This document shows, one piece after another, positions 29,714-37,671 of a stretch of 64,000 nt of DNA. Origin of the DNA: Azospirillum lipoferum 4B (lineage in GTDB: Bacteria > Pseudomonadota > Alphaproteobacteria > Azospirillales > Azospirillaceae); contig NC_016624.1 in assembly GCF_000283655.1 (NCBI RefSeq), positions 248,001 to 312,000 on the forward strand. The letters run 5' to 3'. Made by a program: the position numbers and the translations under genes. Below the pieces are notes generated by a model. The model saw only the letters and a program-made list of their open reading frames with translations, ran no database searches and had not been told where the DNA came from. Positions within the stretch are counted from its first letter, which is position 1, and the number at the start of each line of letters is the position of its first letter.

Positions 29714-30511
29714 CTACCTTTTTGCAAGCTGTCGAGCTTGGTTGCGTTCTTTGGCGTCCAGCGCCGCGCGGCCGCGCGGCCCGTGGAAGTAATCGCGAAT
29801 CCAGGGATGCGGATCGGCCAGATGCTGGGCCAAGGTCCCCACCCGGATCCTGCGGTCCACCAGCACCGCGATGCGGTCGCAGATGGAGGTCAGGCTGTCC
29901 AGATCGTGGGTGACCATGAAGACGGTCAGCCCCAGGCTGCGCTGCAGCCCCTGGATCAGCGTGTCGAAGGCGGCGGCGCCGATGGGATCGAGGCCGGCGG
30001 TCGGCTCGTCGAGGAACAGGATGTCGGGGTCGAGCGCCAGCGCGCGGGCCAGACCGGCGCGCTTGATCATGCCGCCCGACAGCTGGGCCGGATGCTTGGT
30101 GCCGGCATCGGGCGGCAGGCCGGCCATGGCGATCTTCACCCGCGCCACCTCGGCGACCAGCGCCGGTGGCAGATCGGTGTGCTCCTTCAGCGGCAGCATC
30201 ACATTCTCCGCCACCGTCATGGAGCTGAACAGCGCGCCGTTCTGGAACAGCACGCCGGTGCGAGCCTGGAGATGCGTACGCTCCGTCCGGTCGAGTTCGG
30301 CGATGTCGTGGCCCAGCAGCTCGATCCGGCCGGCGGACGGCGCGATCAGGCCCAGGATTTCCTTCAACAGCACCGACTTGCCGGTGCCGGACCCGCCGAC
30401 GACGCCCAGCACCTCCCCCCGCTCCACGTCGAGGTCGAGCCCGTCATGGACGGTCTGCGGGCCGAAGCGGGTGACCAATCCCCGCACCCGGATGACGGGG
30501 CGCGCGTCCAT
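29714..30511 (-). CDS. Mla-type ABC transporter ATP-binding protein
   Basis: 265 residues. Walker A GGSGTGKS, signature LSGGM, Walker B ILFLDEPTAGLDP and H-loop THD, all intact. It powers the MlaE-type permease encoded upstream. The ATG shares its A with the permease stop (TGATG), a tight coupling; a GTG one codon earlier is possible. Phospholipid transport is inferred from the neighbours. Confidence 0.93.
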   Translation of the reverse strand: MDARPVIRVRGLVTRFGPQTVHDGLDLDVERGEVLGVVGGSGTGKSVLLKEILGLIAPSAGRIELLGHDIAELDRTERTHLQARTGVLFQNGALFSSMTVAENVMLPLKEHTDLPPALVAEVARVKIAMAGLPPDAGTKHPAQLSGGMIKRAGLARALALDPDILFLDEPTAGLDPIGAAAFDTLIQGLQRSLGLTVFMVTHDLDSLTSICDRIAVLVDRRIRVGTLAQHLADPHPWIRDYFHGPRGRAALDAKERNQARQLAKR

Positions 30512-31695
30512 CACACCCCCAGCATGGAGAAGACGACGGAGAACACCGCGTCGATCACGATCACCAGGAAGATCCCCTCCACCACCGCCTTGGTGGTCAT
30601 GATGCCGACGCTTTCGGCGCTGCCGGCGACCTTCAGCCCCTCGTAACAGCCGACCATGGCGATCACCAGCGCGAAGACCGGCGCCTTGATCAACCCGGCG
30701 AGCACCGTGTTGATGCCGACGGCGCTGTGAAGCTGGCGGATGAACTGCCCGAAGGTGATGTCCAGCGTGGCATAGGCCATCACCGCCCCGCCGAACAGCC
30801 CCATCACGTCGGCGTAGAAGGCCAGCAACGGCAGCGAGATCATCAGCGCCAGCGCCCGCGGCACCACCAGCAGCTCAATCGGGTCGAGCCCCATGGTGCC
30901 GATGGCGTCGACCTCCTGGTTCACCTTCATGGTGCCGATCTGCGCGGTGAAGGCGGAGCCGGAGCGGCCGGCGACGATGATCGCCGTCATCAGGATGCCG
31001 ATCTCGCGCAGGACGGAGATGCCCAGCAGGTTGACGACATACAGCTCAGCCCCGAAGCGCTTCAGCTGGTCCGCCCCCTGGAAGGCCAGCACCACGCCGA
31101 TCAGGAAGGACAGCAGCCCCAGGATCGGCAGGGCGTTCAGCCCGGTCTGCTCGATGTGGAACAGGACGGAGGTCAGGCGCAGGCGCGACGGGCGCAGGAT
31201 CAGCCGGCCGAAGGTGACGGTGACCAGGCCGAGGAAGCCGACGAGATCCAGCACTTCCTTGCCGGCGTTGACCGTCGTCTGCCCGGTGCGGACGATCATG
31301 TCCAGGATCGGGTGATGGTCGCGCTCGATGGGATGGGGCGGCGCCTTGCCGGCATCGCGCACCGCGCCGAACAGCGCGGCATGCTCCGGCCGCAGCCCGA
31401 CCACCTCCACCGCATGCCCTTCCGCCCCAAGACGGTCGGCGAGACGGTTCAGCAGATAGGCGCCGACGGTGTCGAGAGCCTCCACCCGCGACAGATCGAG
31501 CCGCACGGCGGCACCGCCCTCTGGCTTCTGCGCCCGGTCCAGCGCGTCGGAGGCGGCCCCGGCCGCATGCAGAGTCCAGCGCCCGGCGGCACCGATCCGC
31601 CACCCGCCGTCCTCCGGCCCGGCATCGATCCGGGCCATCTCCGCCGCCGTTCCGTCCTTCGCCAAAGTTCCAGCCACAGGCCCCGCCGCACGCAT
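30511..31695 (-). CDS. STAS-MlaE fusion permease
   Basis: 394 residues. The N-terminal 110 or so form a STAS domain ([26 protein letters not shown]), the equivalent of the separate MlaB protein of E. coli, followed by the MlaE permease domain with its membrane helices and the [33 protein letters not shown] motif. It forms the membrane part of a lipid ABC transporter. I chose the ATG with GGAG five bases upstream; the open frame extends a further 83 codons through Arg/Pro-rich sequence that looks non-coding. It is first in the four-gene operon and divergent from apt. Confidence 0.92.
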   Translation of the reverse strand: MRAAGPVAGTLAKDGTAAEMARIDAGPEDGGWRIGAAGRWTLHAAGAASDALDRAQKPEGGAAVRLDLSRVEALDTVGAYLLNRLADRLGAEGHAVEVVGLRPEHAALFGAVRDAGKAPPHPIERDHHPILDMIVRTGQTTVNAGKEVLDLVGFLGLVTVTFGRLILRPSRLRLTSVLFHIEQTGLNALPILGLLSFLIGVVLAFQGADQLKRFGAELYVVNLLGISVLREIGILMTAIIVAGRSGSAFTAQIGTMKVNQEVDAIGTMGLDPIELLVVPRALALMISLPLLAFYADVMGLFGGAVMAYATLDITFGQFIRQLHSAVGINTVLAGLIKAPVFALVIAMVGCYEGLKVAGSAESVGIMTTKAVVEGIFLVIVIDAVFSVVFSMLGV

Positions 31696-31891
31696 CCGCA
31701 CTCCGTCCGGTGCGTCCCGAACGTGGCGGAGCACCGCCGAATGGTCAACCCCATGCGGCATAGCCGCGCAGCACGGCGGCCATGCCCGGCGCCGAATGCG
31801 GCGTCTGGGGCCGCGGCCAATCGCGTCTTTCCGCGGAGGCAGGCAGCGGCTAGAGTGCCGGGCGGCGGACCCTTTACGGACAAGATTTCCG

Positions 31892-32407
31892 ATGAACCTG
31901 AAAGACCACATCCGCGGCATTCCGGATTTCCCGAAGCCCGGCATCCTGTTCTATGACGTCTCGCCGCTGCTGGCGAGCGGCGCCGCCTGGAAGGCCGCCA
32001 TCGACGAGTTGGCCGAGGCCGTGCGCCCGCACAAGCCGGATCTTCTGGTCGGAATCGAGTCGCGCGGCTTCCTGGTCGCCGCCCCGCTGGCTCTGGCGCT
32101 GGGCATCGGGTTCATCATGGTGCGCAAGCACGGCAAGCTGCCGGGCGACAAGATCGCCCATTCCTACAATCTGGAATACGGCACCGACACCATCGAGGTG
32201 CAGGCCGACGCGGTGAAGCCCGGCCAGCGCGTGGTTGTGCTGGACGACCTGCTGGCGACCGGCGGCACCATGGTCGCCGCCATCAACCTGCTGCGCCAGG
32301 TCGGCGCCGACGTCCGCGCCGCCGCCTTCCTGGTGGAGCTCACCTTCCTCAATGGTCGCGACCGCATCGACGTGCCCAGCGTCTCGCTGATGGCCTACGA
32401 TGAGTGA
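31892..32407 (+). CDS. apt: Adenine phosphoribosyltransferase
   Basis: 171 residues, standard Apt length. The PRPP-binding loop is [17 protein letters not shown], and the N-terminal [22 protein letters not shown] is typical. It makes AMP from adenine and PRPP in purine salvage. Adenine deaminase in this window competes for the same base. The start is fixed by family length; no strong ribosome site is visible. Divergent from the Mla-type operon. Confidence 0.96.
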   Translation: MNLKDHIRGIPDFPKPGILFYDVSPLLASGAAWKAAIDELAEAVRPHKPDLLVGIESRGFLVAAPLALALGIGFIMVRKHGKLPGDKIAHSYNLEYGTDTIEVQADAVKPGQRVVVLDDLLATGGTMVAAINLLRQVGADVRAAAFLVELTFLNGRDRIDVPSVSLMAYDE

Positions 32408-32422
32408 GACCCGCAACTGAGA

Positions 32423-32878
32423 TCAGCGCCGGGCGCGCCAGCCGTCGATGCTGAAGCGCCCGCTGCCTGCCGCGGCCAGCGCCAGGAAGCCGCCGATGAT
32501 GGCGAGGTTCTTCATGAACTGCGTCTGCTGCATCTTCATCGCCTCCGGCGCGGCGTCCCAATAGCGGTGGGCGATCAGGGTCGCGGCGACGGTGAAGGCC
32601 GCGACCAACAGCGCCGCCAGCCGGGTCCAGGCGCCCAGCACCACGGCCAGCCCGCCGAACGCCTCGACCAGCGCGCCGATGGTGCCGAGCACCGCCGCCA
32701 TCGGCACGCCCTGGCTTTCCAGCCCGGCGATGAAGCCGCCGAGCGCCATCAGCTTGCCGAAGCCGCTCTGCACGAAGATGGCGCCCAGCAGGACGCGGGC
32801 CGCCAGAAGCAGCGCGTCCTGTCCGGCGGTTCCCGCACCGGCATCGAACCCGTTCGACGATGTCGCATGGTTGATCAT
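32423..32878 (-). CDS. DoxX-family membrane protein
   Basis: 151 residues with four hydrophobic helices. The DoxX hallmark LLLAARVLLGAIFVQSGFGKL opens the first helix, followed by LGTIGALVEAFGGLAVVLG and ALLVAAFTVAATLIAHRYW. The start has GAGGAG eight bases upstream. DoxX proteins are small inner-membrane proteins linked to oxidative stress or quinone redox; the role here is undefined. Convergent with apt, 15 bases apart. Confidence 0.88.
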   Translation of the reverse strand: MINHATSSNGFDAGAGTAGQDALLLAARVLLGAIFVQSGFGKLMALGGFIAGLESQGVPMAAVLGTIGALVEAFGGLAVVLGAWTRLAALLVAAFTVAATLIAHRYWDAAPEAMKMQQTQFMKNLAIIGGFLALAAAGSGRFSIDGWRARR

Positions 32879-32962
32879 CGTACCGGCTCCTCATTCCAGT
32901 CTCATCGAACGGGAGACGATTGCGGGAAGCCCGTTATTCCGCCGACTGCCGAATGAGCGGCC

Positions 32963-33979
32963 TCAGGCGGTCTTCCACAGCGTAATGATCATGACGCCGG
33001 CCACGGTCAGGGCGGCGCCGGCCAGTTGCAGCCAACCCATCGGCTCGGCCAGCGCCACATAGCCGAAGACGGCGGCGGCCACCGGGCCGATGGCGCCGCT
33101 CAGCGCCACCAGATTGGGGCCGACCCGCCGCAGCGCCTCCGCCGTCATCAGCACGGGCAGCACGGTGCAGACCACCGCCATCACCGCCGACAGCCCATAG
33201 ACCGGCAGAGGCAGGTCGAGCGCCGACAGGGGCCGCAGCACGGCGAATTGCAGGATGCAGCACAGGCAGGCCGCGGTCATCGCATAGGCGGTGAAACGCA
33301 TGGAGCCGATCCGCTGCACCACCCGGCTGCTGCCGACCAGATAGACCGAATAGAGGAAGGCCCCCATGAAGACCAGCCCGGCCCCGGCCATGAAGTTGGG
33401 GTGGCCGGTCCCGACCTCCGACCACACCACCAGCGCAACGCCGGCATAGGAGACGACCAGCGCCACCACCTCGCGCAGGCCGATCCGCTTGCCGAGGAAC
33501 ATGGCGGACAAAATCACCACGATGGTCGGGTAGAGGAACAGCAGCAGCCGCCCCATCCCGGCCGAGACATAGCGCAGACCGAGGAAATCGCAGAAGCTGG
33601 CGGCGTAATAGCCGGTGATGCCGAGCCCGATGGTCAGGGCGAGGTCGCGGCCGGAAACCGGCCCCCGCTCTCCCTTCCGGGCGCCCGACCAGAGGGCCAT
33701 GCCGAGGAAGAAGGGCAGCGCGAAGACCATGCGCAGCATGATCAGCGTCACCGGATCGACATTGTAGCGGTAGGCCAGCTTGATGATGACCGGCCGCAGC
33801 GAAAAGGCCACCACCCCCGCCACCGCGAGCCCGAGCCCGGTCAGAAGCTGGACCGGCGGCAGGACGGACGCCGCGGCGATGCCATCGGACGACAGACTGG
33901 CGGACGGCAGGCTGGCCTGGGATGCGCTGGTCTGGGACAAGGCGATGGATCCGGCGACGGGAGAGGGAACGCCATTCAA
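32963..33979 (-). CDS. EamA/DMT-family permease
   Basis: Ten predicted membrane helices in two EamA halves (GLGLAVAGVVAFSLRPVIIKL to the first half, GAGLVFMGAFLYSVYLVGSSR to the second), so a drug/metabolite-type exporter of unknown substrate. The start is uncertain: I took a TTG preceded by AGGGG, because the 20 codons from the upstream GTG (34039) use rare AGG/GGA codons unlike the rest of the gene. Either way an unusually long Ser/Ala-rich N-terminus of about 40 residues precedes the first helix. Confidence 0.82.
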   Translation of the reverse strand: MNGVPSPVAGSIALSQTSASQASLPSASLSSDGIAAASVLPPVQLLTGLGLAVAGVVAFSLRPVIIKLAYRYNVDPVTLIMLRMVFALPFFLGMALWSGARKGERGPVSGRDLALTIGLGITGYYAASFCDFLGLRYVSAGMGRLLLFLYPTIVVILSAMFLGKRIGLREVVALVVSYAGVALVVWSEVGTGHPNFMAGAGLVFMGAFLYSVYLVGSSRVVQRIGSMRFTAYAMTAACLCCILQFAVLRPLSALDLPLPVYGLSAVMAVVCTVLPVLMTAEALRRVGPNLVALSGAIGPVAAAVFGYVALAEPMGWLQLAGAALTVAGVMIITLWKTA

Positions 33980-34069
33980 GCATCCCCTTGCCCGTTTGGC
34001 TTGCGCCAAGGCGGCGGACGGCCATGCCCTCCGCCCCACCCAGGATTGCGCGATCCGCGACTCTGACGG

Positions 34070-34909
34070 TCAGGCGGCGGGCGTCGCCGCGACGGCGGTG
34101 CCGCTCATCGGGGCAAGGCCGGTGAAGGCGATCCGCGCCTGCTGGCCGATGGCGATGGAATGAACGCCGGTCAGGGCACCGGTGGACACCAACTGCCCCG
34201 CCTTCAGCGGCCGGCCGAGCCGGGCGGCCATGCCCAGCGCCACCGCGAGGGCGGCCGCGATGCCGCCCGGCAGCTTGGCGCTGCTGCCGACACCGACGCT
34301 CTGCCCGTCGATCAGCACCTCGGCCCTGAGCGCATCGGCGCCTTCGACGCCGCCGACGATCTCCTCGCCGACGATCAAGCCGGTGTTGTTGCCGAAGACG
34401 GCGGTCGAGGCGGTGGGCCCCAGTTCGTTCACCGGAGCCAGCGGGCCGCCCGCCACCTCGATGACGGCATGGACGGCGGCGATGAAGGCCGCGGCCTCCG
34501 CCGGGCTGTAGTCCAGCTTGTCGGCGGGAGCGTCGGCGGCGATGCGCACCGCAAACTCGGCCTCCACGGCGCCGAAACCGCCGGGAATCACCGGGAAGCT
34601 CAGCGGCCCGCCATCGGCGGTCGTCACCGTGCCGGCGAAGATCGGGCCGATGTAGCGCATGGCGCCCAGCGCCTCCTCCAGGGCCGGCGGCACCCGCGCC
34701 ACCTTCCAGCCGGCGACCTCGTCGGGCCAAGCCGCGGTCGCCGTCGCCTGGATGGCGTAGGCGGTGGCGAGATCGGCCGGCAGCGGGCCGGGAAATTCGT
34801 CGAGCCCGGTCGCACTGCGGCGGGCGGCGACGAAGCGGGCGGCGGCCTCGGCGATCACCGGGTCGGCCAGGGTCGGGGCGCTCAGCCCGATGGGGTGCTT
34901 GACGGTCAT
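34070..34909 (-). CDS. 2-keto-4-pentenoate hydratase / fumarylacetoacetase-like protein
   Basis: 279 residues of the MhpD-type hydratase family: EAEFAVRIAADAP carries the acidic metal-binding residues, then AAVHAVIEVAGGPL, and GQLVSTGALTG near the C-terminus. Such enzymes hydrate 2-oxopent-4-enoate in meta-cleavage aromatic pathways or act as decarboxylases; no other pathway gene is nearby, so the substrate is open. The ATG has GGAGAG eight bases upstream. Convergent order with the permease gene on the same strand, divergent from the M20 deacylase. Confidence 0.85.
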   Translation of the reverse strand: MTVKHPIGLSAPTLADPVIAEAAARFVAARRSATGLDEFPGPLPADLATAYAIQATATAAWPDEVAGWKVARVPPALEEALGAMRYIGPIFAGTVTTADGGPLSFPVIPGGFGAVEAEFAVRIAADAPADKLDYSPAEAAAFIAAVHAVIEVAGGPLAPVNELGPTASTAVFGNNTGLIVGEEIVGGVEGADALRAEVLIDGQSVGVGSSAKLPGGIAAALAVALGMAARLGRPLKAGQLVSTGALTGVHSIAIGQQARIAFTGLAPMSGTAVAATPAA

Positions 34910-35084
34910 GACAGGAACTCTCCGCTGAGGGGCGCCGCGACTGTAGCCGCCCCGGCCAACCGGGGAAAGTGCGCTGCACAAGAACTCCACCTGGGAACTC
35001 CGCCCGGGTCGCTTCCCGAAAGGCGGGGTGGACGGACCATCCGCTTGGGGCGACACTGGTGGCGTCCTTGCCGCGGGAGAGGCC

Positions 35085-36389
35085 ATGCGATCCGATACCG
35101 ACGCCGCAACCAGCCAGCTGTTCCGCCGGATCGAGGTGCGGCGCGACGATCTGGTCGCGCTGACGCAGGACTTGATCCGCATCCCCACCGTCAATCCGCC
35201 GGGCGACGTCTATACCGATTGCGCCGAGCTGATCGGCCGCCGGCTGACGGCGCGCGGATTCTCGGTGGAGTATGTGCGGGCGGAGGGGGCGGCCGGCGAC
35301 AGCGACCGCTACCCGCGCACCAACGTCGTCGCCCGCATCGAGGCACCGCGGCCGGGGCCTTGCGTCCACTTCAACGGCCATATCGACGTGGTGCCGGCCG
35401 GCCAGGGCTGGACCGTAGATCCCTTCGGCGGGGTGGTGAAGGACGGCCGGGTCTATGGCCGCGGCGCCTGCGACATGAAGGGCGGCATCGCCGCCTCGAT
35501 CGTCGCCGTCGAATCGCTGCTGGAGGAAGGGCTGCTGACCGCCGGCGCCCTGGAGATTTCCGGCACGGTGGACGAGGAATCCGGCGGTTACGGCGGCGTC
35601 GGCCATCTGGCGAAGCTCGGCTATTTCTCCCGGCCGCGCGTCGACCACGTCATCATCCCGGAGCCGCTGAACGTCGACCGCGTCTGCATCGGCCACCGCG
35701 GCGTCTGGTGGGCGGAGATCGAGACCAAGGGCCGCGTCGCCCATGGCTCCATGCCCTTCCTCGGCAACTGCGCGGTGCGCCACATGGGCGCCGTGCTGCA
35801 CCGGATCGAGACGGAGCTGATCCCCCGCCTCGCCGCCAAGCGCACCGACATGCCGGTGGTGCCGGAGGGCGCGCGCCAGTCCACCATCAACATCAACGCC
35901 ATCCATGGCGGCCAGCGCGAGGACCATGACGGCCTGCCGAGCCCGATGGTGCCTGACCGCTGCCGCATGGTGATCGACCGCCGTTACCTGATCGAGGAGG
36001 ACCCCGAGGCTGTCCGCGGCGAGATCGTCGCCATCCTGGAGGATCTGCGCCGCAGCCGCCCCGGCTTCGATTACGAACTGCGCGAGGTGCTGGCCTTCCT
36101 GCCGACGATGACCGATGCCGACGCCCCCGTCGTACGGGCGGTCGCCGCCGCCATCGAGACGGTGCTGGGCCGCCCGGCGCAGCATGTCGTCTCCCCCGGC
36201 ACCTACGACCAGAAGCATGTGGTGCGCGTCGGCCAGTTGAAGGACTGCATCGCCTACGGCCCCGGCATCCTCGACCTCGCCCACCAGCCCGACGAATGGG
36301 TCGGCATCGAAGACATGGTGCAGTCGGCGCAGGTGATGGCACTGGCAACGCTGGGGTTGTTGGGAGGTGATTATGGATTACGATTCTGA
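35085..36389 (+). CDS. M20-family ArgE/DapE-type deacylase
   Basis: 434 residues. Metal ligands are visible in GHIDVVPAG (His, with the following catalytic Asp), GRGACDMKGG (bridging Asp) and DEESGG (catalytic and metal Glu), and the dimerisation domain follows. The family covers acetylornithine deacetylase and succinyl-diaminopimelate desuccinylase; sequence alone does not fix the substrate. I chose the ATG with GAGAGG just upstream over one 19 codons earlier. The end overlaps a 56-codon ORF at the border of an AT-rich islet. Confidence 0.9.
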   Translation: MRSDTDAATSQLFRRIEVRRDDLVALTQDLIRIPTVNPPGDVYTDCAELIGRRLTARGFSVEYVRAEGAAGDSDRYPRTNVVARIEAPRPGPCVHFNGHIDVVPAGQGWTVDPFGGVVKDGRVYGRGACDMKGGIAASIVAVESLLEEGLLTAGALEISGTVDEESGGYGGVGHLAKLGYFSRPRVDHVIIPEPLNVDRVCIGHRGVWWAEIETKGRVAHGSMPFLGNCAVRHMGAVLHRIETELIPRLAAKRTDMPVVPEGARQSTININAIHGGQREDHDGLPSPMVPDRCRMVIDRRYLIEEDPEAVRGEIVAILEDLRRSRPGFDYELREVLAFLPTMTDADAPVVRAVAAAIETVLGRPAQHVVSPGTYDQKHVVRVGQLKDCIAYGPGILDLAHQPDEWVGIEDMVQSAQVMALATLGLLGGDYGLRF

Positions 36390-36543
36390 GGGTCGTAGAA
36401 AAAGAGACTTGGCGCAGCTGCGCGGTGTTTTAAGGCGCGCAAACGAAAGACCAGTCCCTCTCGAAGAAATCCAGGGCGCGATTGAACATGAAAATTCAGA
36501 CAAATACATCGGATCTCATGGTAATTTTAATAGTAATCACTGA
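36373..36543 (+). CDS. Small 56-residue protein at the edge of the AT-rich islet
   Basis: An ORF of 57 codons with an excellent ribosome site (GGGAGG five bases before the ATG), overlapping the deacylase stop by 17 bases and so possibly coupled to it. The product is charged: an Arg/Lys-rich N-terminal half (EGRRKRDLAQLRGVLRRANE), an acidic helix (LEEIQGAIEHEN) and an Asn/His/Ser tail. Codon use becomes AT-rich towards its 3' end. I recognise no family. It converges with the GIY-YIG gene, 26 bases away. Possibilities are a small regulator, an antitoxin-like partner or a chance frame. Confidence 0.5.
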   Translation: MDYDSEGRRKRDLAQLRGVLRRANERPVPLEEIQGAIEHENSDKYIGSHGNFNSNH

Positions 36544-36569
36544 AAAGTGTGAATTTCAGGTAGTCTACA

Positions 36570-37526
36570 CTATAAACCAAGCTTCTCCAGTGTAATACCT
36601 TCCTGAGAGGCTGAATTTTCCTTCTTTAAATTTTCGCTTATCTCGTTCTCCAGATCTGAAAGCGTCCTTTTCCCAGATGCCCAGTCCTTTCTTCCATTTC
36701 TACTAGTTCCAGCGATAACCGCTGCAGCAGCACTTGGGCTATTAAACAGAACATCTTTTGTAAATTTAAAATGATTGTCAAATTTCGCCAGTGATCCATC
36801 TGCAATCAGTTTATCTCGCAAATTAATATAGCCAGCCTGAAGGGCGCCAACCTCAGCAGAAGAGAATGAGCCCGCAAGAACAACGAATCCTTCGTCAGTA
36901 ACCTTTCCTCTTGCCCTTAAATCCCTGACAGACATAGAAAACTCATGATCTTCGATTTTAAGCGAAGACCTATCTACGCCCCCATAAATCGGCCTCTCAT
37001 CGCTGATGCCACGCACTTCTTCTTTCGCTACCTTTGAAACTGGCTCCAGCAATTTATGACCGAACATACCTAATATAAGGCGCACATCTGCTATGATTTC
37101 TTCCATTGCATCACGGTCAGCACGAGACAGCTTGGGAGTAATCTGTATCTTCGCATTATCCAGTTTATAACGAGCAGCCCCGACCGCCATTTCGATAAGT
37201 CTAGCCTCTAAATACTTCGAGTTTATATTCTCATCTTTACTGGAAAATATCACTCCATCTTTCCAAAAATCTTTTTCCCTTACATGATTTGAGATTCTGT
37301 CAAATACATTCTGAGCCTCACCAATATAGCAAATCGATTCGTCATTCTCATTCTTCCCAAAAAGAAAGTAAACCCCCGGGCTTTTAGCCTCAACCCACTC
37401 CTTTAATTCTGAATACCTGCTTCTTGGAAATGATAAAGCTTGAATAGTTCTGTTAAATATTTCTGCATGCTGAACACCGAAAGCAGTTCCGTCGGCCATG
37501 TAAACTCTTACAGTACGACCACCCAT
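36570..37526 (-). CDS. GIY-YIG nuclease-like protein with DUF4357
   Basis: 318 residues. The N-terminal GIY-YIG domain has GVY at 51-53, YIG at 67-69, Arg in FDRISNH and Glu107 in KYLEARL as the candidate metal ligand. The C-terminal DUF4357 region is about 215-290 (NSPSAAAAVIAGTSRNGRKDW). GIY-YIG proteins cut DNA; this fused family is common on mobile or defence-related loci, but the role is unproven. The base composition is strikingly AT-rich (many AAA, AAT, TTT, ATA codons) against very GC-rich neighbours, which points to horizontal acquisition. The start has GGAG six bases upstream. Confidence 0.85.
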   Translation of the reverse strand: MGGRTVRVYMADGTAFGVQHAEIFNRTIQALSFPRSRYSELKEWVEAKSPGVYFLFGKNENDESICYIGEAQNVFDRISNHVREKDFWKDGVIFSSKDENINSKYLEARLIEMAVGAARYKLDNAKIQITPKLSRADRDAMEEIIADVRLILGMFGHKLLEPVSKVAKEEVRGISDERPIYGGVDRSSLKIEDHEFSMSVRDLRARGKVTDEGFVVLAGSFSSAEVGALQAGYINLRDKLIADGSLAKFDNHFKFTKDVLFNSPSAAAAVIAGTSRNGRKDWASGKRTLSDLENEISENLKKENSASQEGITLEKLGL

Positions 37527-37671
37527 ACCCTTCTCCGATTTTCAAGATTTCCACATCACAATACAGCACTACGTTACAACAGGGTTTTTATTTCCGTGCA
37601 AAACTGCGACGACTGAACCCTGAATTATATAGCAAGCCTCAAATTGCCAACCTCCTACGGATTTCTCAATG

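Noticed and set aside
32934-36284. Minus-strand open frame of 1116 codons
   Set aside because: It overlaps the permease, the hydratase and the M20 deacylase in a non-coding frame; no domain is recognisable.
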